DNA of 64,000 bases, taken from Candidatus Corynebacterium faecigallinarum. GTDB taxonomy: Bacteria > Actinomycetota > Actinomycetes > Mycobacteriales > Mycobacteriaceae. The stretch lies in the NCBI GenBank assembly GCA_019120175.1, contig DWVP01000014.1, forward strand, positions 62,001 through 126,000, written 5' to 3'. Below the pieces are notes generated by a model, which did not search any database, was not told the DNA's origin, and worked only from the letters and a program-made list of their open reading frames with translations. Of the stretch, positions 55,390-64,000 are shown piece by piece; positions within the stretch are counted from its first letter, which is position 1, and every line of letters begins with the position of its first letter. Made by a program: the position numbers and the translations under genes.

Positions 55390-56501
55390 GCCTCCCGGAC
55401 CTCGCCGAGTACACCTTCTCCGCCTACGCGGTGAGCGCCACGGCGCAGGGCAAGGTCAACCTGCACCTCTCGGTCGGTGATGTCCGGGATGACGGTTACC
55501 ACGAGCTGGAGACGGTCTTCCACGCCCTCGACCTCACCGAGACCGTCACCGTGGCCGTCGACGACGAGGGACCCGCAGGGATGACACCGGGGAGCAGGGT
55601 GACTCTGGGCAGCGTGACCGGACGTGACGCAGGAAAAGTCACTGCCGAGGGCAATCTAGCGCTACGGGCGGCCACGCTGGTGCTGGACCGCTACCGTGAC
55701 CATCTCGACCACGTCAGTCATCTTGACCACCGTGACCACCGTGACCACCGTGACCACCGTGACCACAACCGGGCCGCGCCGGTTCCGTCGCTGAGCGTGT
55801 CGATCGACAAGCAGGTCCCCGTCGCCGGTGGCATGGCCAGCGGGTCAGCCGATGCCGCGGCGTCCCTGCTCGCCACCGTCGAACTGCTGCACGGACCCCG
55901 GGCAGCCGCCCACGGCTTCGACCAGACGCCGGCACCGAGTCCGGAGGAACTTCACGCAATGGCCGTGAGCCTCGGCGCGGACGTGCCCTTCTGCCTGCGT
56001 GGTGGCACCGCGTTGGGTCGTGGCATCGGCGATGACCTGGTCCCGGTCATGATCCGCGGTAGCTACCACTGGGCATTGGTGATGGACCCGCGGGGACTGT
56101 CCACCGCCGAGGTCTTCGCCCGGCTCGACACCCAACGCGACGCCGCAGCCCGCGGGGAGCGTCCGGACGTCCGGGCCCCGGCCCCCGAGGACGTCCAACG
56201 GGCACTGCTCAACGGCGATCCGGACGTCCTGGCCGGTCACCTGCGCCGGGCGGTGAATGACCTGCAGGCCCCCGCGATCAGTCTGCGTCCGGACCTGCGG
56301 GGTACCCTGGCCGCAGGACAGGATGCCGGTGCGTTGGCCTGTGTGGTCTCGGGATCGGGGCCGACGGTGGCCATGCTGTGCCGGGACCGGGCCCAGGCGG
56401 TGGACGTGGCGACCACCCTGGCGGCCGAAGGCGTCGGCGGACGCGCCGTCGCAACCGCCACCGCCACCTCCAGCCCGCACGGGGCGCGGCTGGTTGACTG
56501 A
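55386..56501 (+). CDS. ispE: 4-diphosphocytidyl-2-C-methyl-D-erythritol kinase with a repeat insert
   Basis: 371 residues; typical length is 290-320. GHMP kinase of the MEP isoprenoid pathway. [20 protein letters not shown] carries the catalytic Lys and substrate contacts, [18 protein letters not shown] is the ATP loop, [19 protein letters not shown] has the catalytic Asp, and [12 protein letters not shown] ends the fold. Residues ~100-126 contain an extra His/Asp/Arg tract (four DHR units plus weaker ones) coded by a 9-bp repeat at 55725-55760. It lies just before the strand that leads to the ATP loop, in a place where length varies among IspE proteins. Confidence 0.95.
   Translation: MSLPDLAEYTFSAYAVSATAQGKVNLHLSVGDVRDDGYHELETVFHALDLTETVTVAVDDEGPAGMTPGSRVTLGSVTGRDAGKVTAEGNLALRAATLVLDRYRDHLDHVSHLDHRDHRDHRDHRDHNRAAPVPSLSVSIDKQVPVAGGMASGSADAAASLLATVELLHGPRAAAHGFDQTPAPSPEELHAMAVSLGADVPFCLRGGTALGRGIGDDLVPVMIRGSYHWALVMDPRGLSTAEVFARLDTQRDAAARGERPDVRAPAPEDVQRALLNGDPDVLAGHLRRAVNDLQAPAISLRPDLRGTLAAGQDAGALACVVSGSGPTVAMLCRDRAQAVDVATTLAAEGVGGRAVATATATSSPHGARLVD
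55725..55760 (+). repeat. 9-bp tandem repeat (GACCACCGT) inside ispE
   Basis: Four exact copies of GACCACCGT with degenerate copies on both sides (from ~55700 to 55770). Each adds Asp-His-Arg, so copy number changes keep the frame. Confidence 0.9.
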
Positions 56502-56592
56502 GTGCCGGAGCCCCGAGCGTCCTGAGTACACCAGAGACCCGACCGACCCCGACCGACCCCGACCGACAACGAGAGGACCGCTGCGACCTACC

Positions 56593-58500
<1,908 letters not shown>

Positions 58501-58501
58501 A

Positions 58502-58579
58502 CGTCCGACCACGGCGTCCGACTGCGGCGTCCGACTGCAACGTCCGACTGCGGTGTCCGACTGTGCTGTCCGATAGTGG
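58502..58579. repeat. six-copy 13-bp tandem repeat
   Basis: Units of the type CGTCCGACTGCGG start at 58502, 58515, 58528, 58541, 58554 and 58567; the inner ones are nearly identical and the ends diverge. The array begins directly after the ABC-F stop and fills half of the gap to the hydrolase gene. Confidence 0.9.
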
Positions 58580-58666
58580 CAGTGGACAGTTCCCGCAGGT
58601 TGGTAGGGTGGGGTTAGTTGAACTGGCGTATCAGGCACGAGGTAACCGCGACGCCTGCAATAAGGA

Positions 58667-60523
58667 ATGGAGCGTAGGCGGAAGGTGAGTGAATCAGCGC
58701 CGCAGGAGGGCGCGCACATCGTCCACGAAGATGACGATGGCGTGATTGTCCGACGGAAACACTCTGAGCCCCGCTCCTTCTTCCGTCGACTGCTGGAGCC
58801 GAGCCCCTGGGGGCTGATCGTCGGTGGGCTGATGTTCGCCCTGTCACTGACACCATCCCTGCTGCCGCGTGACTGGCTGTTCCAGGGCGTCGCGGCCGGC
58901 CTATCTGCCGCCACAGGGCACCTCATCGGTGTGTTTCTGCAGTGGATCTGGGTGTTGTGGATCCGCGACCTGGTCGAGCCCCTGTCTGTTTCACTGTCCA
59001 GGAGGTCGAGGGGGCGGATCTCGGAACGGTCCTGGTTCCGGTGGTTCAGATTCGGGCTGCTGGCCACCATCGTCCTTGCCCTGGTGGTGTGGGTTCTTAT
59101 CGCGGTGCGCTGGCAACAGGAAATCGCCGGGATCATGGATGATCAGGCGTACACTGCCGCCGAGTTCCTGTTGGTTCTGCCGGTCGGCCTGGCGCTGTGG
59201 GCTCTGCTGTACCTGGTAGGCAATGCGATTGGCCGGCTCACGATCATCCTCGCCGGTGCAGTTCCTGGCCAACACACCCGTTACGGTCTGAAACTTGTCC
59301 TGTCCTGGTCCGCCGTGGCCATGGTCACGGTGTTGGTCGTGGACCAGGTGTTGCCCGGCACCATCGTGCGGGTCAGCGAGAACATCTTCTCGGTCCGTGA
59401 CACGGAGATCCGTGAGGACCTGGTCAAGCCCCATGTCAGTGAGCGTTCCGGCGGGCCGGGGTCGCCGAACACCTGGGAGGAGCTCGGCGCCTACGGAACC
59501 AGGTTCACCGGCCTGGGGCTGTACAAGGACGAACTTGAGGAGCTGACCGGGCGTCCTTCCCGTGAGCCGATCCGGGTCTACGCCGGACTCAACAACGGTG
59601 ACACCGACCGTGACAGGGCACTGAACGTTGTCTCCGAGCTGGAACGTACCGGTGCCGCAGACCGGGAGGCGCTGATGATCGCACCGACCACCGGCACCGG
59701 CTGGGTCAACCCGACTGCTGCGCAGGCCTTCGAGTTGATGTTCGACGGTGACACTGCCATCGCGGCTGACCAGTACTCCTACCTGCCCAGTGCCATCCAG
59801 TTCATCTCCGACCGCGATCAGGTGCGTAACGCTGGCAAGGAGCTGGTCACCGCGGTGGTCGACTGGTGGCATACCCTGCCGGAGGACGAGCGGCCGAAGA
59901 TCTACGTCTACGGCGAGTCGATGGGAACCAGTGCAGGAGAGGGCGCTTTCTCCGGTATCCGCGACATCGCAGCTTCCGTGGACGGGGTGTTGTGGCTGGG
60001 CCCGCCGAACAGCAATGAGCTGTGGAGTGACCTGGTGACGCGTCGCGATCCGGGGACCTACGAGGCTGCCCCGCAGTACTCGGGTGGGATGATGGTCCGC
60101 TTCGCCGAGAACGGTCAGCAGGTCCAGGAGTGGATCGATGACCCGGACGGGGAGGATGGCACCTGGAACGACCCCCGGGTGCTGTATGTCCAGCACCCCT
60201 CGGACCCGGTGGTCTGGTGGTCGCCGGACCTGCTGTTTCGCGAACCTGACTGGTTGAAGGAGCCGGCAGGGTTCGACCGGTCGCCGACCATGCGCTGGAT
60301 GCCGATCATCACTTTCTGGCAGGTCACCCTGGATCTGCCGCGGGCCGGCAACGTCCCCAACGGGCACGGTCACAACTACGGCACCACGGTGCTCGACGGC
60401 TTGGTTGCCGTCGCCGGCGAGGACCGTTTCTCGTTGGACGACCTGGAAGAACTACGTGAACAGTTGGAGACGGCCATGGAGGATCAGGGGCCGGAGAAGG
60501 AAGTCGGCGTCGACAACGACTGA
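58667..60523 (+). CDS. Abhydrolase_9 family membrane alpha/beta-hydrolase
   Basis: 618 residues from ATG 58667 (AAGGA directly before it; GTG 58685 is an alternative). Residues ~45-240 hold about four to five membrane helices (PWGLIVGGLMFALSLTPSLL and others), the Abhydrolase_9 N-terminal part. The C-terminal alpha/beta domain has its nucleophile elbow in YVYGESMGTSAGEG (GxSxG as GESMG), LWLGPPNSNELW and a final GHGHNYGTT that probably gives the catalytic His. Found widely in actinobacteria; substrate unknown, possibly envelope lipids. Preceded by the 13-bp repeat array. Confidence 0.88.
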   Translation: MERRRKVSESAPQEGAHIVHEDDDGVIVRRKHSEPRSFFRRLLEPSPWGLIVGGLMFALSLTPSLLPRDWLFQGVAAGLSAATGHLIGVFLQWIWVLWIRDLVEPLSVSLSRRSRGRISERSWFRWFRFGLLATIVLALVVWVLIAVRWQQEIAGIMDDQAYTAAEFLLVLPVGLALWALLYLVGNAIGRLTIILAGAVPGQHTRYGLKLVLSWSAVAMVTVLVVDQVLPGTIVRVSENIFSVRDTEIREDLVKPHVSERSGGPGSPNTWEELGAYGTRFTGLGLYKDELEELTGRPSREPIRVYAGLNNGDTDRDRALNVVSELERTGAADREALMIAPTTGTGWVNPTAAQAFELMFDGDTAIAADQYSYLPSAIQFISDRDQVRNAGKELVTAVVDWWHTLPEDERPKIYVYGESMGTSAGEGAFSGIRDIAASVDGVLWLGPPNSNELWSDLVTRRDPGTYEAAPQYSGGMMVRFAENGQQVQEWIDDPDGEDGTWNDPRVLYVQHPSDPVVWWSPDLLFREPDWLKEPAGFDRSPTMRWMPIITFWQVTLDLPRAGNVPNGHGHNYGTTVLDGLVAVAGEDRFSLDDLEELREQLETAMEDQGPEKEVGVDND

Positions 60524-60615
60524 CCGGCCGCAGAGGTGCTGCGGGGCCGGGGACCGTGGCTGGGGGAGCTGCGGGGCCGGAGTTCGTGGTGTTTTGGGCG
60601 TGTAGAATCGTGGCC

Positions 60616-60939
60616 ATGATCATGATTAACGTTCGTTTCCGCCCGCTGCCCGAGTATGTCGAGAACTTCCGTGATGTGGTGGACGAGTTCACCCAGGCCA
60701 CCCGCGCTGAGGAGGGCAACCTGTGGTTCGACTGGTTCCGCGGTACCGATGATCCGTCGGAGTACTTTCTCGTGGAGGCGTTCAAGGACGGCAGCGATGT
60801 GGCGCACGTGCAGAGCGACCACTTCAAGGCCGCCTGTGAACTGTTCCCCACGGTGCTGAAGGAGACTCCGCAGATCATCAACACCAGCATCCCGGGCAAG
60901 AACGAGTGGGAGCGGATGGCTGAGTTTTCCGTGGAGTAG
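60616..60939 (+). CDS. antibiotic-biosynthesis-monooxygenase (ABM) domain protein, putative quinol monooxygenase
   Basis: 107 residues from ATG 60616 (a second ATG is two codons on); the frame is open upstream without support. Dimeric ferredoxin-like ABM fold: MINVRFRPLPEYVENFRDVV, EEGNLWFDWFRGTDDPSEYF, LVEAFKDGSDVAHVQSDHFK. YgiN-type relatives oxidise quinols without cofactor; many have unknown substrates. TAGAAT at 60603 is a -10 element giving a nearly leaderless mRNA. Confidence 0.88.
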   Translation: MIMINVRFRPLPEYVENFRDVVDEFTQATRAEEGNLWFDWFRGTDDPSEYFLVEAFKDGSDVAHVQSDHFKAACELFPTVLKETPQIINTSIPGKNEWERMAEFSVE

Positions 60940-60957
60940 ATCTTCTCCAGGTAGTAT

Positions 60958-62537
60958 TCAGCCGTCAGTCTCAGGCGACATCGTCTGGACGGCTGTCGTC
61001 CGGGCGGTTGTGGTCCGGGTCGTCCTCGTCTGTGTCGGGGGGGCCGGTATGTCGCGATCCGGATTGTCGTGGTCGGGGGCATCGTCATCAAGGGCATCGC
61101 GAACTTCCCGCCTGAGCGCATTCCCTGGATTGCGCCACACGGTGGGATGGTCATTGTGCTGTGGTTCCCGGTCGGAACTTTCGGTCACCGGGGGAATCCA
61201 GTCGACCCGTCGGCCACTGTCGCGCCGGGCGACCCTGGTCCACCACCTGTTCTCGTCGGTGCGGGAGTCATCCACCTGAGCATGCATGGCAGGCGAGACC
61301 AAGGTCAGGTTGTCGAGATCCGTCATACCTCCCTCGGACCACCCGTCGATGTGGTGGACGTGGCAATAGGCTGGTGCGGAGTCGGTCCCGGGGCTGAACT
61401 GATGCCTTCCTCGCCGAGAAGTGCGAGATACTGGTCGACCGAGCCCAGCCGGCGAGACCGTCCGAATGACAGCGTCCGCCCTTCGAGGTCGAGTATCTGC
61501 AGGTAGGCCTGCAGGTTCTCGGGCTTGTTCAGGAGCGTCGCTGCCGGAATGTGCACACCGACATCGCTGAGCGCAGCACCCTTGTGCGAGGCAATCTGGT
61601 CGATCGACATGACTGCCACGATTGTCGTGGTGCCCCGGCCTGTCGAGAGAACTTTCCCCGGTCCGTAGCCACTGTCCACAAGCGCCTCGAGGACATCATG
61701 GCGACGCTGTTCAGGGGAGCGGTCGTCTGCCGAGCTGGTGCCGTCATCGCCCCCGTTTGTTTCCTGGATCCCCGTTCTCCCCGGTTTTGTCGTCGTGCCC
61801 GATTCCCCCGGTGCCTGCATGGTCGGCCATCAGCCGGTGCATCTTCGCGCTCACCTCTGGGGTGAGAAGCCCACGGATCGGTGTCATTCCGTCAGTTCCT
61901 TGTGAGTCGATGGTCAGGGAGCGCTTCCGCTGGTGGTCTTCTTCGGTGTATGGCTCCTCGGCACCGACGACGTCCAGGAGGAAGTGGCGCAGCGAACGCA
62001 CGACGTCCGGCCCCTGGCAGGTCACAAGGGTGGCGATGGGTTCGTCGGCTGCTGCGGTGATCTCGTCCTGGACGGACTCGGGAAGTGCCCGGATCTGCTT
62101 GTCGATCATCTCGACGGTGGAACCGTCCATGGCGCCGGAGGCCACTGCCTCCGCGATATGGGGCATGTGGTCAGGGTGGGGAGCTGACGGGTCTGCGCTC
62201 CACGGGTCCGGCCGTTCGCTGAGGCGCTGGGCGGCGGCGAGGCGGGTGCGGGCATCACTGAGGGTGGTGTTGAAGATGCGGGACATCAGTCGGGCGCGTC
62301 GCCGGGGCCGGCGGGGAAGTACTCCTCGTAACTGGTGATGTACGCGGCATCGGCGGCGCTGAGCTTCTTGCGGGCACGTTCCAGCTGCTAAATCGCCGCG
62401 TTCCGGTCGTGGAGGCGGAGCCTCTCCCATGTGTCCGGGCCGTGTGCGATGATCGCTTTGGCGGCCTCTCCGAGTTTCCCGATCGCCTCGAAAAGATCAG
62501 TGGTGCTTCCGACGGAGGGCAACGTGGCGGTTCCCAT
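60958..62537 (-). pseudogene. DUF222/HNH endonuclease-like gene, broken by several mutations
   Basis: Reading from an ATG at 62537 (MGTATLPSVGSTTDLFEAIG), the family order is complete but scattered. N-terminus to RLHDRNAAI, then an in-frame TAG near 62390. The same frame continues QLERARKKLSAADAAYITSY to a TGA near 62286, where the DUF222 core resumes in another frame (MSRIFNTTLSDARTRLAAAQ). A shift near 61780 leads to SPEQRRHDVLEALVDSGYGP. A shift near 61400 precedes the HNH core AYCHVHHIDGWSEGGMTDLD. At least four lesions, so no active product. These genes are multi-copy in actinobacteria and often decay. Confidence 0.85.
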
Positions 62538-62739
62538 GGTCAGTGCCCTCCTCCGCCCATCCAGCGACGAGCTTCGTCGCACATAGTATCGATTACTTGT
62601 CCCCGAATATTTAGCTGATGTTGCATGTGATACTACTGTCCGAACGCATGTTCGTCAAGAGGTTATCTTCGATCTCTTCCATCGGTGGAGCGTGCGTGGT
62701 TCGCCCACCATCCCGTCCTCGCCGGTAGAATCAGGCAGC

Positions 62740-63603
62740 ATGTCGTCGCGCACAAAGAAAGCCACCATGCCCGCAGAGGTCCCGTCCGGAGAACCCGGCG
62801 TCACCCCGCCGAAGTTGAAGAAGAAGGCCTACAACAAGCAGCTCAAGAAGCTGCAGGCCGACCTGGTCGACATGCAGCAGTGGGTGCGGGAGACCGGCGC
62901 CCGAGTGGTGATCATCATGGAGGGCCGCGACGCCGCAGGTAAGGGTTCGGCCATCAAGCGTCTCACCCAGTACCTCAACCCCCGATTCTGCCGGGTCGAG
63001 GCGTTGCCGGCGCCGACGTCCCGCGAGCAAGGTCAGTGGTACTTCCAGCGCTACGTGGAGAAGTTGCCGACCGCCGGGGAGATCGTGATCTTCGACCGCT
63101 CCTGGTACAACCGTGCCGGTGTCGAGCGCGTGATGGGCTTCTGCACTGCCGAGGAGTACCGGCGGTTCATCCACCAGGCGCCGATCTTCGAGCGTCTCTT
63201 GGTGGAGGACGGCATCATGCTGCGCAAGTACTGGTTCTCGGTGTCCGACGATGAGCAGATCCGCCGGTTCACCTCCCGCCGTGAGGATCCCCTGCGGCAG
63301 TGGAAGCTCTCGCCGATGGACCTGCAGTCGATCACCCGCTGGGAGGACTACTCCCGGGCGAAGGACGAGATGTTCGCCCACACCGACACACCGACCGCCC
63401 CCTGGTACACGGTGGAGAGCGAGGACAAGAAGCGCTCCCGGATCAACGTGATCAGCCACCTGCTGTCGTCGGTGCCGTGGGAGCGGGTGGAGCACACCCC
63501 GCCGGAGATTCCGGATCGTCCGGAATCCAGCAGTGACTACGAGCGCCCGCCGCGCACCGAGTTCCGGTACGTGCCGGACGTCGCGGCCAACCTGGAGAAA
63601 TAA
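62740..63603 (+). CDS. ppk2: polyphosphate kinase 2
   Basis: 287 residues from ATG 62740; TAGAAT at 62726 lies ten bp upstream, so the mRNA is almost leaderless. PPK2 P-loop kinase: VVIIMEGRDAAGKGSAIKRL (Walker A), PTSREQGQWYFQRYVEKLP, IVIFDRSWYNRAGVERVMGF (Walker B and lid) and QIRRFTSRREDPLRQWKLSP. It transfers phosphate between polyphosphate and nucleotides. Length suggests the one-domain class I type; the nucleotide preference cannot be read here. Confidence 0.94.
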   Translation: MSSRTKKATMPAEVPSGEPGVTPPKLKKKAYNKQLKKLQADLVDMQQWVRETGARVVIIMEGRDAAGKGSAIKRLTQYLNPRFCRVEALPAPTSREQGQWYFQRYVEKLPTAGEIVIFDRSWYNRAGVERVMGFCTAEEYRRFIHQAPIFERLLVEDGIMLRKYWFSVSDDEQIRRFTSRREDPLRQWKLSPMDLQSITRWEDYSRAKDEMFAHTDTPTAPWYTVESEDKKRSRINVISHLLSSVPWERVEHTPPEIPDRPESSSDYERPPRTEFRYVPDVAANLEK

Positions 63604-63639
63604 CCATCCTGGAGAAGCAGCGGGAGCGAGGCACAAGAT

Positions 63640-63670
63640 AACCGGCCGGACCACGAAGGTCCGGCCGGTT
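63640..63670. terminator. terminator between ppk2 and the acyl-CoA ligase
   Basis: AACCGGCCGGACC (63640-63652) pairs with GGTCCGGCCGGTT (63658-63670), 13 bp around a 5-nt loop, followed by TCTTC; it stands between converging genes. Confidence 0.85.
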
Positions 63671-63716
63671 TCTTCACCATCGGCCCCGGCAGACTCGGCG
63701 GCCCCGGGAAGTACAG

Positions 63717-64000
63717 CTAGGCTGCACCCTCGGCGTAGTGCGCGTCAATCTCACGGCCGAAGTGCTCGTCGACCACCTTGCGCTTCAGCTTCAGCGACGG
63801 CGTCAGCTCCTGGTACTCCACCGCGAGGTCGCGGTGCAGGACGGTGAACTTCTTGATCTGCTCCCACCGGTTCAGGTGGGTGTTCAACTCGTCGATGTAG
63901 CCCTGCACCAGCTTCTCCACTTCCGGGGAGCTGACGATGGTGGCGTAGTCGCCGGTGACACCGTTGCGCTCGCCCCAGGCGGTGATGGCATCGACGTCCA
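63717..64000 (-). CDS. long-chain fatty-acid-CoA ligase, C-terminal part (partial)
   Basis: The last ~94 codons of a gene that enters from the right edge. ITAWGERNGVTGDYATIVSS, then VQGYIDELNTHLNRWEQIKK and FTVLHRDLAVEYQELTPSLK then LKRKVVDEHFGREID form the C-terminal subdomain of FadD15-type long-chain acyl-CoA synthetases; the Lys of SLKLKRKV is the catalytic A10 lysine. Ends with TAG at 63717-63719. The adenylation core lies outside the window. Confidence 0.85.
   Translation of the reverse strand, partial: DVDAITAWGERNGVTGDYATIVSSPEVEKLVQGYIDELNTHLNRWEQIKKFTVLHRDLAVEYQELTPSLKLKRKVVDEHFGREIDAHYAEGAA

Overview
The window is high-GC chromosomal DNA from a Corynebacterium. From 29.4 kb onward the gene order is that of the corynebacterial/mycobacterial core: rpmF - mprA-like regulator - pepD-like protease - moaB - mscL - fthC - galU - glp(moeA) - rimJ - glpR - pmt - rsmI - metG - tatD - rpf2 - ksgA - ispE. 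A BetP-type betaine carrier, GlpR, short leaderless promoters and GTG/TTG starts also point to Corynebacterium. The GC content, well above that of C. glutamicum, suggests a variabile/terpenotabidum-like lineage, but the species cannot be fixed from this sequence.

Layout. 0-3 kb: the end of PcrA helicase, then the wreck of a peptide ABC transporter locus. A permease N-terminus and a substrate-binding-protein C-terminus lie on either side of a decayed ISL3-family element. 3-8.3 kb: a secreted M23 peptidase, a DUF6350 membrane protein and purN-purH. 8.3-16.6 kb is accessory: DUF3995 protein and ECF-type sigma factor (overlapping), a RibD-like reductase, an ABC-F protein, a DUF4334 protein, an acyl-CoA dehydrogenase, a phytoene-desaturase-like oxidoreductase and a TetR regulator. 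17-29.3 kb: a collinear acyl-CoA degradation island (biotin-dependent carboxylase beta and alpha, acyl-CoA dehydrogenase, MaoC hydratase, CitE-type lyase, acyl-CoA ligase, PucR regulator, SCOT alpha/beta, thiolase). As ordered, it can take isovalerate or leucine-derived isovaleryl-CoA to acetyl-CoA.

29.4-32.5 kb: a baeRF-like protein, an AEC carrier and an RDD protein. 32.7-34.7 kb: two divergent ribosomal-protein operons (rpmB-rpmG-rpsN-rpsR and rpmE-rpmF), all in forms without zinc-binding cysteine pairs. 34.8-38.8 kb: the mprA-pepD-moaB-mscL block without the expected sensor kinase; the response regulator also lacks the switch threonine. 39-50 kb: folate, UDP-glucose, divisome (Glp/GlpR), protein O-mannosylation, rRNA methylation and betaine uptake genes. 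50-58.5 kb: metG, tatD, rpf2, ksgA, ispE and an ABC-F gene. 58.6-64 kb: an Abhydrolase_9 membrane protein, a small monooxygenase, a broken DUF222/HNH gene, PPK2 and the end of a long-chain acyl-CoA ligase.

Two themes run through the window. First, phased arrays of CGTnAY half-sites at an 11-bp period sit before the M23 peptidase/DUF6350 pair and before rpf2; they look like binding arrays for the cell-wall response regulator MtrA. Second, short tandem repeats are frequent: 9 and 12 bp inside reading frames, 10, 13 and 14 bp just after stop codons. No tRNA, rRNA, CRISPR array or prophage was seen.
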